Assembly (NCBI RefSeq): GCF_002920535.1
Contig: NZ_PQSS01000047.1
Span: 1 to 57,796, forward strand
Direction of reading: 5' to 3'
Length of the DNA: 57,796 bases
Source: Streptomyces sp. Ru71
GTDB taxonomy: Bacteria > Actinomycetota > Actinomycetes > Streptomycetales > Streptomycetaceae
Of this stretch, positions 15,275-23,656 are shown one piece after another. Below the pieces are notes generated by a model. The model saw only the letters and a list, made by a program, of their open reading frames with translations. It was not told where the DNA came from and did no database searches. The position numbers and the translations under genes were made by a program. The stretch's first letter is position 1. Every line of letters begins with the position of its first letter.

Positions 15275-17433
15275 TGGCACCCCGCACCAGCCGCCGGCGC
15301 TGGCTGCCTCTGCGCTACCTGCTGCCCGTCCTCGTCCTGGTCGTCATGCTCGCCATGCTGATGCTGCGCGGCTACGTGCACAGCGAGATCCTCGCCGACT
15401 TCCGGGTGCGGCCCGCCGTGGAGAACGACAAGGTCCCGGTGAGCATCCTGGAGGGCGGCCCGGTCATCGACACCCGGGGCGGCAAGGCCACCACGCTCAG
15501 GGTGCCGGACCACCGCATCGTGCTCACCTTCGACGACGGCCCGGACCCGGTCTGGACGCCGAAGGTGCTCGACATCCTCAAGAAGCACGACGCGCACGCC
15601 GTCTTCTTCATCACCGGCACCATGGCCTCCCGCTACCCGGACATCGTCCAGCGCATGGTGGACGAGGGCCACGAGGTCGGCCTGCACACCTTCAACCACC
15701 CCGACCTCTCCTACCACTCCCACAAGCGCATCGACTGGGAGCTGTCCCAGAACCAGCTCGCGCTCGCCGGGGCCGCCGGCATCCGCAGCTCCCTGTTCCG
15801 CCCGCCCTACTCCTCCATGTCGCAGAACATGGACAACGCCTCCTGGCCGGTCACGGAGTACATAGGCAGCCGCGGCTATCTGACCGTCGTCAACGACACC
15901 GACAGCGAGGACTGGCGCCGGCCGGGCGTCGACCGGATCATCCGCAACGCCACCCCCAAGGGCGGCAAGGGCGCGATCGTCCTCATGCACGACTCCGGCG
16001 GTGAACGCCACCAGACGGTCGAGGCGCTGGACCGGTTCCTGCCGCAGATGCAGCAGCGGGGCTACCAGTTCAAGAACCTCACCGAGGCTCTCGACGCGCC
16101 CAGCGGCGACATCCCGGTCAGCGGCCTGGAACTGTGGAAGGGCAAGGCCTGGATCTGGCTGGTCCAGGCGTCCGATGACATCACCGGCACCCTCGTCGTC
16201 GGCCTCTCCGTGATCGGCGTCCTCGTCCTCGGCCGTTTCGGCCTGATGCTGGCGCTGTCCGGTGTGCACGCCCGCCGCACCCGTCGCCGCCGCTTCCGCT
16301 GGGGGCCCGACGCGCCCGTCACCGAACCGGTGTCGGTGCTGGTGCCGGCGTACAACGAGGCCAAGTGCATCGAGAACACCGTCCGTTCCCTGATGCGCAG
16401 CGAGCATCCCATCGAGGTCCTCGTCATCGACGACGGCTCCACCGACGGCACCGCGCGGATCGTGGAGGCGATGGGGCTGCCGAACGTGCGCGTCATACGC
16501 CAGCTCAACGCGGGCAAGCCCGCCGCCCTCAACCGGGGTCTGGCCAACGCCCGCCACGACCTGATCGTGATGATGGACGGCGACACCGTCTTCGAGCCGG
16601 CCACCGTCCGCGAACTCGTCCAGCCCTTCGCCGACCCGCGCGTCGGCGCCGTCGCCGGCAACGCCAAGGTCGGCAACAAGGACACCCTGATCGGCGCCTG
16701 GCAGCACATCGAGTACGTGATGGGCTTCAACCTCGACCGCCGGATGTACGACGTGCTGCAGTGCATGCCGACCATCCCCGGCGCGGTCGGCGCCTTCCGG
16801 CGCAGCGCCCTGGAGCGCGTCGGCGGCATGAGCGACGACACCCTCGCCGAGGACACCGACATCACCATGGCCATCCACCGCGACGGCTGGCGGGTGGTGT
16901 ACGCGGAGAAGGCCCGCGCCTGGACCGAGGCCCCGGAGTCCGTGCAGCAGCTGTGGTCCCAGCGCTACCGCTGGTCGTACGGCACCATGCAGGCCATCTG
17001 GAAGCACCGCCGCGCCCTGTTCGAGCGGGGCCCCTCGGGCCGCTTCGGGCGGGTGGGCCTGCCGCTGGTGTCGCTGTTCATGGTGGTCGCCCCGCTGCTG
17101 GCCCCGCTGTTCGACATCTTCCTGATCTACGGCCTGGTCTTCGGGCCGACCGAGAAGACGATCGTGGCCTGGTTCGGCGTCCTGGCGATCCAGGCGGTCT
17201 GCGCGGCGTACTCCTTCCGGCTCGACCGCGAGCCGCTCACCCCGCTGATCTCGCTGCCGCTGCAGCAGATCCTCTACCGCCAGCTGATGTACGTCGTGCT
17301 GCTGCAGTCCTGGATCACGGCCCTGACCGGCGGCCGGCTGCGCTGGCAGAAGCTGCGCCGCAACGGCGGGGTGTCCGCCCCGCCCGGCGGCTCCGGTGAA
17401 CGGCGGCCCCTCGCGAACGGGATCTCCGCCTGA
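15274..17433 (+). CDS. matB: bifunctional polysaccharide deacetylase / family 2 glycosyltransferase MatB
   Basis: This 719-residue membrane enzyme should polymerise and partly de-N-acetylate a beta-linked N-acetylglucosamine polymer at the cell surface. After an N-terminal membrane anchor (12-32), an extracellular NodB deacetylase domain has TFDDGPD (85-91), metal ligands His138 and His142 in HTFNH, RPPYS (176-180) and LMHDS (237-241). A second membrane segment (about 303-328) leads to a cytoplasmic GT2 domain with DDG (386-388), DGD (435-437), ED (526-527) and QRYRW (563-567), the processive-synthase signature. More membrane segments follow at about 590-690. MatB of S. coelicolor and S. lividans is reported to make a PNAG-like polymer that sticks hyphae into pellets. 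The gene overlaps both neighbours by the TGATG arrangement. Confidence 0.93.
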   Translation: MAPRTSRRRWLPLRYLLPVLVLVVMLAMLMLRGYVHSEILADFRVRPAVENDKVPVSILEGGPVIDTRGGKATTLRVPDHRIVLTFDDGPDPVWTPKVLDILKKHDAHAVFFITGTMASRYPDIVQRMVDEGHEVGLHTFNHPDLSYHSHKRIDWELSQNQLALAGAAGIRSSLFRPPYSSMSQNMDNASWPVTEYIGSRGYLTVVNDTDSEDWRRPGVDRIIRNATPKGGKGAIVLMHDSGGERHQTVEALDRFLPQMQQRGYQFKNLTEALDAPSGDIPVSGLELWKGKAWIWLVQASDDITGTLVVGLSVIGVLVLGRFGLMLALSGVHARRTRRRRFRWGPDAPVTEPVSVLVPAYNEAKCIENTVRSLMRSEHPIEVLVIDDGSTDGTARIVEAMGLPNVRVIRQLNAGKPAALNRGLANARHDLIVMMDGDTVFEPATVRELVQPFADPRVGAVAGNAKVGNKDTLIGAWQHIEYVMGFNLDRRMYDVLQCMPTIPGAVGAFRRSALERVGGMSDDTLAEDTDITMAIHRDGWRVVYAEKARAWTEAPESVQQLWSQRYRWSYGTMQAIWKHRRALFERGPSGRFGRVGLPLVSLFMVVAPLLAPLFDIFLIYGLVFGPTEKTIVAWFGVLAIQAVCAAYSFRLDREPLTPLISLPLQQILYRQLMYVVLLQSWITALTGGRLRWQKLRRNGGVSAPPGGSGERRPLANGISA

Positions 17434-18842
17434 TGGACAGCTCCCTCACCCCGCCCACGCCCCGGGAAGCCCCGCAGTACCCGTACCCGCCCACGCCCCG
17501 GCAGGCACCGCCCCACCCGTATCCGTCCGCGCCCCAGGAAGCCGCGCCCCACCAGTATCCGTCCGCGCCCCAGGAAGCCGCGCCCCACCCGTATCCGTCC
17601 GCGCCCCAGGAAGCCCCGCCGCACGTGACCGCACCGCCCACCCTGCCGTCCGGCACGAGCGAGGCCGCCCCGTCCGCGGCGCCGCGCCGCGGCCCGGTCC
17701 GCGACCGGTACTTCGACCTGCTGCGGGCGATCGCCCTGTTCCGGGTCGTCTTCTACCACCTCACCGGCTGGGCCTGGCTGCCCGTCGTGTTCCCGTCCAT
17801 GGGCGTCATGTTCGCCCTGGCCGGCAACCTGATGGCCCGCTCCCTCAAGCGCCCGGCGGTGCAGGTCGTACGCGGCCGTATGCGCCGTCTGCTGCCGCCG
17901 CTGTGGCTGCTCGGCGCGATCGGCGTCACCGGCATGGTCCTCCAGGGCTGGGGCCCGGACGCGGACGGCCGGCCCGGCTGGTGGTGGCTGCACCTGACCT
18001 TCTGGATCGTCCCGGTCAGCGACCCGCCGTACGCGGAGGGGCTGCCCAGCGTCCACGGCATCATCGGCGAGGACTGGGCGGCCGAACTGGCCGGACCCCT
18101 GTGGTACATCCGCGCCTACCTCTGGTACGTCCTGCTGTCGCCGCTGATCCTCAAGGCGCTGCGCAGGCTGCCCTGGCCGACGATCGCCTTCCCGATCGCC
18201 CTCTCCGCGGCCTTCCAGTTCGGCTACCTCGACTTCCTACCCGGCGAGCGCTTCCCCTCCGCCCTCACCGACTTCAGCACCTTCGGCGCCTGCTGGATCC
18301 TCGGCATGGCCCACCAGGAAGGTGTCCTGAAGCGGCTGCCGCGCTACGTCGTGCCGTCCATCGCGCCGTTCATCGCCGCCGTCGGCCTCTGGTACGCCCT
18401 GACCCACGGCTTCAAGTCCGGCCACGACCTCGACGACATCCCCCTCGCGCAGGCACTGTGGTCCTTCGCGACGGTGCTGCTGCTCCTGCACGTCAGCCCG
18501 TCCTGGTCCGAGTGGCCGCGCCCGCTGCGCCGCCTCGACCGGGTGGTCACGCTGCTCAACTCGCGCGCGGTGACGATCTACCTCTGGCACAACCTGTGCA
18601 TCCTGATCGCCGCCACGATGTGGGACAAGCTGTGGCGCGTCGACGTGCTCGGCGCGGACGTCCCCTGGCTGCTGGACAGCCTCTGGCCCGTCCTGATCGT
18701 CGCCTGGATGCTGATCGCCAGCTGCGTCGTCTGGTTCGGCTGGATGGAGGACGTGGCCGCCAAACGCAAGCCGCAGCTGTGGCCGGACGGCTCCGGCGGC
18801 GGTGCCCGCGGCGCGGCCCGCAAGGGGGCGCACCGGAGCTGA
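17433..18842 (+). CDS. membrane acyltransferase family 3 protein of the mat operon
   Basis: This 469-residue protein has a proline-rich cytoplasmic N-terminus (about 1-90) containing three 12-residue repeats PHPYPSAPQEAA. An acyltransferase-3 membrane domain of about ten hydrophobic segments follows (first segment starts at RYFDLLRAIALFRVVFYH, where the His is the conserved catalytic residue of the family). Such enzymes transfer acetyl or succinyl groups to extracellular sugars. Its start overlaps the matB stop, so it is the third gene of the operon. By analogy with IcaC in staphylococcal ica operons, which also pair a GT2, a deacetylase and an acyltransferase-3, it probably O-acylates the MatB polymer. 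That role is inference. Confidence 0.85.
   Translation: MDSSLTPPTPREAPQYPYPPTPRQAPPHPYPSAPQEAAPHQYPSAPQEAAPHPYPSAPQEAPPHVTAPPTLPSGTSEAAPSAAPRRGPVRDRYFDLLRAIALFRVVFYHLTGWAWLPVVFPSMGVMFALAGNLMARSLKRPAVQVVRGRMRRLLPPLWLLGAIGVTGMVLQGWGPDADGRPGWWWLHLTFWIVPVSDPPYAEGLPSVHGIIGEDWAAELAGPLWYIRAYLWYVLLSPLILKALRRLPWPTIAFPIALSAAFQFGYLDFLPGERFPSALTDFSTFGACWILGMAHQEGVLKRLPRYVVPSIAPFIAAVGLWYALTHGFKSGHDLDDIPLAQALWSFATVLLLLHVSPSWSEWPRPLRRLDRVVTLLNSRAVTIYLWHNLCILIAATMWDKLWRVDVLGADVPWLLDSLWPVLIVAWMLIASCVVWFGWMEDVAAKRKPQLWPDGSGGGARGAARKGAHRS
17511..17618 (+). repeat. three tandem 36-bp coding repeats
   Basis: Three consecutive 36-bp units (17511-17546, 17547-17582 and 17583-17618), nearly identical, encode the 12-residue motif PHPYPSAPQEAA in the N-terminus of the acyltransferase. 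The second has His-Gln in place of His-Pro. Confidence 0.9.
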
Positions 18843-18995
18843 CCGGCTGAGCCTCACCGGTGGCCCCCGGGCCGAGTGAGAGCAACGTTCCCTCCCGGTC
18901 ACCCACAGGCACAGCGCGGAAACGCGCCCTCCCTAGCGTCAGGACTCGGCACCCGCAGGTCCCAGGAACCGAGCCCGTCGCACCGTGGAGGCGTC

Positions 18996-20375
18996 ATGAC
19001 AGCCCCTAGCTCCGCTCCCGCCCCCGGCAGGGGCGGCCGCTGGATCCGGCAGTGGGATCCGGAGGACGAGACCTTCTGGCAGCAGACCGGGGAGAGGATC
19101 GCCAAGCGCAACCTCCTCTTCTCCGTCCTCTCCGAGCACATCGGGTTCTCGGTGTGGACCATGTGGTCCGTGCTGGTGCTCTTCATGGGCCCCGAGTACG
19201 GGCTGACCCCGGCCGACAAGTTCCTGCTGACGTCGATGGTGACGCTGGTCGGGGCGGTCGTCCGGGTGCCCTACACCTTCGCCGTCGCCGTCTTCGGCGG
19301 GCGCAACTGGACGGTGATCTCCGCCGGTCTGCTGCTGATCCCGACCATCTCCGCGTTCGTCGTCATGGAGCCGGGCACCTCCTTCTCCACCTTCCTGCTC
19401 GTCGGCCTCCTGGCCGGCGTCGGCGGCGGCAACTTCGCCTCCTCCATGACCAACATCAACGCCTTCTTCCCGCTGCGGAAGAAGGGCTGGGCCCTCGGCC
19501 TCAACGCGGGCGGCGGCAACATCGGCGTGCCCGTCATCCAGCTCGTCGCCCTGGCCATCATCGGGGCGAGCGGCGGGCCGCGCGTGCTGCTCGGGATCTA
19601 CATCCCGCTGATCCTGCTCGCGGCGGCCATGGCCGCGGTGAAGATGGACAACCTGGAGAACGTCCGCAACGACACCGGCGCCGCCAAGGACGCCGCGCGC
19701 GACGGCCACACCTGGATCATGTCCTTCCTCTACATCGGCACCTTCGGCTCGTTCATCGGGTACTCCTTCGCCTTCGGGCAGGTGCTCACCAACCAGTTCG
19801 GGCGCACCCCGCTGCAGGCCGCCTACGTCACCTTCATCGGCCCGCTGCTCGGCTCCCTGATCCGCCCGATCGGCGGGCGGCTCGCCGACCGGTACGGCGG
19901 CGCGCGGATCACCCTGTACAACTACGTGGCCATGGCCGTCGCGACCTCGGTCCTGATCGCCGCGTCCATGCGTGAGTCGCTCGCCCTCTTCACGGTCGCC
20001 TTCGTCGTCCTCTTCGTGCTCACCGGGCTCGGCAACGGCTCGACGTTCAAGATGATCCCCGGCATCTTCCAGGCCAAGGCCCAGGCCAAGGGGCTCACCG
20101 GGGAGGCGGCCGCCTCCTACGGCCGGCGGCTGTCCGGGGCGTCGATGGGACTCATCGGCGCGGTCGGCGCCCTCGGCGGCGTCGGCATCAACCTGGCCTT
20201 CCGGCAGTCCTTCCTCTCCTACGGCTCCGGCACCGGCGCGTTCGTCGCCTTCCTCGCCTACTACGCCGTCTGCTTCGCCGTGACCTGGGCCGTATACCTT
20301 CGCCGTACGGCAGCGCGCGGCGAGGCCGGAACCGCGGCCGAGGAGACACCGCAGCTCACCTACGCCGAGGTGTGA
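18996..20375 (+). CDS. narK: nitrate/nitrite transporter NarK
   Basis: This 459-residue MFS protein of the nitrate/nitrite porter family has about 12 membrane segments. The nitrate signature is visible as FFPLRKKGWALGLNAGGGNIGV (about residues 155-176) and again in the second half as GNGSTFKMIPGIF. The ATG at 18996 is chosen for GGAGG close upstream and because sequence before it is non-coding in character. The next gene is the nitrate/nitrite regulator nnaR, 85 bp downstream on the same strand. Together they suggest uptake of nitrate for assimilation or nitrite export under control of nitrogen status. Confidence 0.92.
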   Translation: MTAPSSAPAPGRGGRWIRQWDPEDETFWQQTGERIAKRNLLFSVLSEHIGFSVWTMWSVLVLFMGPEYGLTPADKFLLTSMVTLVGAVVRVPYTFAVAVFGGRNWTVISAGLLLIPTISAFVVMEPGTSFSTFLLVGLLAGVGGGNFASSMTNINAFFPLRKKGWALGLNAGGGNIGVPVIQLVALAIIGASGGPRVLLGIYIPLILLAAAMAAVKMDNLENVRNDTGAAKDAARDGHTWIMSFLYIGTFGSFIGYSFAFGQVLTNQFGRTPLQAAYVTFIGPLLGSLIRPIGGRLADRYGGARITLYNYVAMAVATSVLIAASMRESLALFTVAFVVLFVLTGLGNGSTFKMIPGIFQAKAQAKGLTGEAAASYGRRLSGASMGLIGAVGALGGVGINLAFRQSFLSYGSGTGAFVAFLAYYAVCFAVTWAVYLRRTAARGEAGTAAEETPQLTYAEV

Positions 20376-20400
20376 CGTAACACCGGTGACATGAAGCGGA

Positions 20401-20434
20401 ACCGAGCCTGTCACGCGGCGTTGACAGGCTCGGT
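20401..20434 (+). terminator. perfect hairpin between narK and nnaR
   Basis: A perfect 13-bp stem (ACCGAGCCTGTCA, 20401-20413; TGACAGGCTCGGT, 20422-20434) with an 8-nt loop lies 26 bp after narK and 27 bp before the nnaR start. It has no T-run, so it could be a weak terminator, an mRNA-stabilising hairpin or an attenuator that lowers nnaR expression relative to narK. Confidence 0.6.
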
Positions 20435-20460
20435 TCGCGCGCCGGTCAGCGAGGAGAGCC

Positions 20461-21621
20461 ATGTACGACGAACAGCAGCAACCCCGACGAGCGGATCACG
20501 GACCCCTGGCGGGCTTCACCGTGGGGGTCACCGCCGCCCGCCGCGCCGACGAGCTGGGCGCCCTGCTGGAACGGCGCGGGGCTGCCGTCCTGCACGCGCC
20601 CGCCCTGCGGATCGTGCCGCTCGCCGACGACGGCGAACTGCTCGCGGCGACCAAGCAGCTCATCGACCACGCGCCGGACGTGGTCGTCGCCACCACCGCG
20701 ATCGGCTTCCGCGGCTGGGTGGAGGCCGCCGACGGCTGGGGGCTCGGCGAGCAGCTGCTGGGGCGGCTGCGGGAGGTCGAGGTGCTCGCCCGCGGGCCCA
20801 AGGTGAAGGGCGCGGTGCGCGCCGCGGGGCTCACCGAGGACTGGTCGCCGTCCAGCGAGTCCATGGCCGAGGTGCTCGACCGGCTGCTGGAGGAGGGCGT
20901 CGAGGGCCGCCGGATCGCCGTACAGCTGCACGGGGAGCCGCTGCCCGGGTTCGTGGAGGCGCTTCGGGAGGGCGGCGCCGAGGTGGTGGGCGTACCGGTG
21001 TACCGGTGGATGCCGCCGGACGACCTCTCGCCGCTGGACCGGCTGCTGGACGCCGCCGTCTCGCGCGGCGTGGACGCGCTCACCTTCACCAGCGCGCCCG
21101 CCGCGGTCTCCCTGCTCGACCGGGCCGAGGAGCGCGGGCTGCTGCCCGAACTCCTCACCGCCCTTCACCACGACGTGCTGCCCGCCTGTGTGGGTCCGGT
21201 CACCGCGCTGCCCCTGCAGTCGCGCGGGGTGGAGACGGTCCAGCCGGAGCGCTTCCGGCTGGGACCCCTGGTGCAGCTGCTGTGCCAGGAGCTGCCGGCC
21301 CGCTCCCGCTCGCTGCCCGTCGCCGGGCACCGGGTGGAGATCCGCGGACACGCGGTCCTGGTCGACGGCGAGCTGCGGCCCGTCCCGCCGGCCGGCATGT
21401 CCCTGCTGCGCGCACTGTCCCGCCGCCCCGGCTGGGTGGTCGCCCGCGCCGACCTCCTGCGCGCCCTGCCGGGCGCCGGCCGCGACGAACACGCCGTGGA
21501 AACAGCGATGGCCCGCCTGCGGACGGCCCTGGGCGCCCCCAAACTGATCCAAACGGTAGTCAAACGCGGCTACCGCCTGGCCCTGGACCCAGCAACGGAC
21601 GCGAAGTACGCGGACGCGTAG
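20461..21621 (+). CDS. nnaR: nitrate/nitrite assimilation regulator NnaR (HemD-like domain plus winged helix)
   Basis: This 386-residue protein is often annotated as uroporphyrinogen-III synthase but is a transcription factor. The N-terminal HemD-like domain (about 12-270) would sense a ligand. A C-terminal OmpR-type winged helix (about 290-375: VEIRGHAVLVDGELRPVPP... LLRALSRRPGWVVARADLL... VETAMARLRTALG... VVKRGYRL) binds DNA. In S. coelicolor the orthologue SCO2958 (NnaR) is reported to act with GlnR on nitrate and nitrite assimilation genes. GAGGAG lies 5 nt before the ATG. Location directly after narK fits this role. The end of the gene (from 21607) is echoed 86 bp downstream. Confidence 0.9.
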   Translation: MYDEQQQPRRADHGPLAGFTVGVTAARRADELGALLERRGAAVLHAPALRIVPLADDGELLAATKQLIDHAPDVVVATTAIGFRGWVEAADGWGLGEQLLGRLREVEVLARGPKVKGAVRAAGLTEDWSPSSESMAEVLDRLLEEGVEGRRIAVQLHGEPLPGFVEALREGGAEVVGVPVYRWMPPDDLSPLDRLLDAAVSRGVDALTFTSAPAAVSLLDRAEERGLLPELLTALHHDVLPACVGPVTALPLQSRGVETVQPERFRLGPLVQLLCQELPARSRSLPVAGHRVEIRGHAVLVDGELRPVPPAGMSLLRALSRRPGWVVARADLLRALPGAGRDEHAVETAMARLRTALGAPKLIQTVVKRGYRLALDPATDAKYADA

Positions 21622-21733
21622 GGGGCAGGGGGCTGCTCCGATTCGCCGCGCGCGTGAGTGCAGGGCGGGGTTCGGGGCCGGCCCGATTCGCGTACGCGGA
21701 CGCGTAGTGCCGGGGTTTCGGGGCCGGCCCGAA
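21607..21733. repeat. direct repeats copying the 3' end of nnaR
   Basis: TACGCGGACGCGTAG, which contains the nnaR stop codon, occurs at 21607-21621 and again at 21693-21707. A second pair, GGGGTT(T)CGGGGCCGGCCCGA, occurs at about 21667-21686 and 21713-21733. The interleaved repeats suggest local duplication followed by drift. Confidence 0.7.
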
Positions 21734-22196
21734 GCGCCGCCCCTCCGGCTGGACGCGGAGGCCGAGGGCCCTGGGCCCTCCCGCCCCTCGGCTGCCGGAT
21801 CCGCCCGGCACTGCGGCCGGGCGGGCACCCGGGCGGGGTCGGTCCGGTGCGGCGGGCGCCTGCCGGCGCGGGCCGCACTCTGTCCCGCCTCCCGAGCCGT
21901 CCGGGGCCCGGCATCCCTGGCTCACCTGTCCACCGGGCCGTGGGTTGCCGACGCCGGAGTGGGTCCTTCCTCCGCCGGGCGCGTGGTCCGGGGGGCGCCC
22001 GCCCCTCCCGCGCCGGGCGGGTAGGTCCGGGACGCCTGAGTGTGCCTCGCGCCGGGCGGTCAGGCCCGCGACGCGTAAGTCCGGCCCGCGCCCCGTGCGT
22101 AGTCCCGCCCCGTCCGAGGGCTACCCCGCGTCGCAGTGGGCAGGCACTGTGGAAGGGAGCGATTCCGGTGGGCTAACCCTAGGCGGTGACAGGGGC
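21734..22196. other. GC-rich intergenic region without a gene
   Basis: No frame in this stretch shows Streptomyces codon structure or a recognisable protein. It is dominated by GC-rich, GCCGGGCG-type words (several 'gccgggcg' and 'ccgggcggg' motifs), consistent with degenerate repeats. No terminator with a T-tail was seen. The promoter of the CGNR gene must lie near its 3' end. Confidence 0.6.
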
Positions 22197-22855
22197 ATGG
22201 CACTGGTGACGGCCACGGCACCGTACGAGCTGCGCTTCGACGCGGGGCGGGTCTGTCTCGACCTGCTCGCCACGACCCATCCCGTCGAACGGCTGGACTC
22301 CGTCGAGGTGCTGTGCGCCTGGATCACCGGCTCCGGGCTCGTCCCGCCCGGCACGGCGCTCACCCACGCCGACGCCACCTGGCTGCGCGGCTTCCGCGAA
22401 CTACGCGGCCAGGTGAGCCAGTTGGTGCGCGGCTGGCTGTCGCCCGGCCCGCTGCCGTACGACCTCGCGCTCGCCCGGGTCAACGACACCGCCCGCACCC
22501 CGCCCCCGTCCCCCGGGCCGTGCGCGGCCAGGACGGCGTACTCGTACGGCAGTTGGCCGGCACCCCGGAGTGCGCCGCCCTGCTGGCCGCCGTCGCCAGG
22601 GACGCCGTGGAGCTGCTCACCGACCCCGCCGCCCGCGCCGCGCTGCGGCAGTGCGAGGGCGACAACTGCCCGATCGTCTACCTGGACACCTCCCGGGGGC
22701 GCCGGCGCCGCTGGTGCTCCAGCGAGGTGTGCGGCAACCGCGAGCGCGTGGCCCGCCACCGCCGCCGGGTGGCCTCGCGCACCAAGGGAGCGGGCGCCCG
22801 CCTCGCGGCCTCCGCCCGGGGCGCGGCGACTTCGCCGAGAGGAGCCTCGACGTGA
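22197..22855 (+). CDS. CGNR zinc-finger (ABATE domain) regulator, frameshifted near 22500-22520
   Basis: The protein would have about 219 residues once one missing base is restored. The N-terminal part (MALVTATAPYELRFDAGRV, CLDLLATTHPVERLDSVE) is in one frame up to NDTARTPPPSP. The C-terminal part resumes in the frame one base back as RAVRGQDGVLVRQLAGTPEC and continues to the stop at 22855. It ends in the CGNR zinc finger: CEGDNC, then WCSSEVCGNRERVARHRRR, with four cysteines. Proteins of this type have an N-terminal ABATE stress-response domain and a C-terminal zinc finger likely to bind DNA. The break lies among runs CCCCGCCCCCGTCCCCCGGG. As written, the finger is lost from the translated product. 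Confidence 0.75.
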
Positions 22856-23080
22856 CTTCCGTTACACCCGGTTTACCTACGGTCCCGTAGGGAAGCGGAA
22901 CCTGATCTTGCCTTCAGTGGGGGAAATGTAAAGAACGCGGGGCGGGAATGTGCGTGCATGTCCGCCCTCGTCACCCGACCCCACGGAAAACTGTCACCCC
23001 GCTTTGAACATCCAACAGCCCGCTTCCGTACCGGTGGACGAGCGACCGACTGGGGGAAGCCCCGGACACCGGAGGTGGGC

Positions 23081-23656
23081 GTGCGCAAGGATTCCGTCGT
23101 GGCCAATGAACGTGGATCGAGGGCCCGACATCGCGCTTCCCAGCCCTCGGAACCCGACGAGGAGCTGGTGCGTGCCCTGTATCGAGAGCACGCCGGACCC
23201 CTGCTCGCCTATGTGCTGCGCCTGGTCGCCGGAGACCGTCAGCGCGCCGAGGACGTGGTGCAGGAGACGCTCATCCGTGCCTGGAAGAACGCCGGCCAGC
23301 TCAATCGAGCGACCGGTTCGGTACGCCCCTGGCTGGTGACGGTCGCGCGCCGCATCGTCATCGACGGCCACCGCAGCCGGCAGGCCCGGCCGCAGGAGGT
23401 CGATCCGTCGCCGCTGGAGGTCATCCCCGCGGAGGACGAGATCGACAAGGCGCTGTGGCTGATGACGCTGTCGGACGCGCTCGACGACCTGACCCCGGCC
23501 CACCGGGAGGTGCTCGTCGAGACGTACTTCAAAGGGCGTACCGTCAACGAGGCGGCCGAGACCCTGGGCATCCCCAGCGGCACCGTCCGCTCAAGGGTTT
23601 TCTACGCCCTTCGGTCCATGAAGCTGGCACTGGAGGAGCGGGGGGTGACGGCGTGA
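23081..23656 (+). CDS. sigU: ECF RNA polymerase sigma factor SigU
   Basis: This 191-residue ECF sigma factor has region 2 (YREHAGPLLAYVLRLVAG, then RAEDVVQETLIRAWKN) and region 4 (LTPAHREVLVETYFKG, AAETLGIPSGTVRSRVFYALR), which bind the -10 and -35 elements. The GTG at 23081 is chosen because GGAGG lies 5 nt upstream; open frame continues further 5' without ribosome sites. The stop overlaps the start of the anti-sigma gene. Orthology to SigU of S. coelicolor is inferred from order and sequence; SigU there governs a regulon linked to secretion and differentiation and is held inactive by RsuA. I could not define an autoregulatory promoter upstream. Confidence 0.9.
   Translation: MRKDSVVANERGSRARHRASQPSEPDEELVRALYREHAGPLLAYVLRLVAGDRQRAEDVVQETLIRAWKNAGQLNRATGSVRPWLVTVARRIVIDGHRSRQARPQEVDPSPLEVIPAEDEIDKALWLMTLSDALDDLTPAHREVLVETYFKGRTVNEAAETLGIPSGTVRSRVFYALRSMKLALEERGVTA

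Noticed and set aside
18898..18923. GlnR site upstream of narK (GTCAC... GAAAC)
   Set aside because: The two boxes are 16 nt apart rather than 6, and intermediate boxes do not match.
20461..21621. Uroporphyrinogen-III synthase (heme pathway enzyme)
   Set aside because: The C-terminal winged helix and the narK neighbour favour the regulator NnaR; no other heme genes are nearby.
22897..22930. ECF-type -35 (GGAACC) upstream of sigU as an autoregulated promoter
   Set aside because: No matching -10 element at 16-17 nt spacing was found, so a call would be guesswork.
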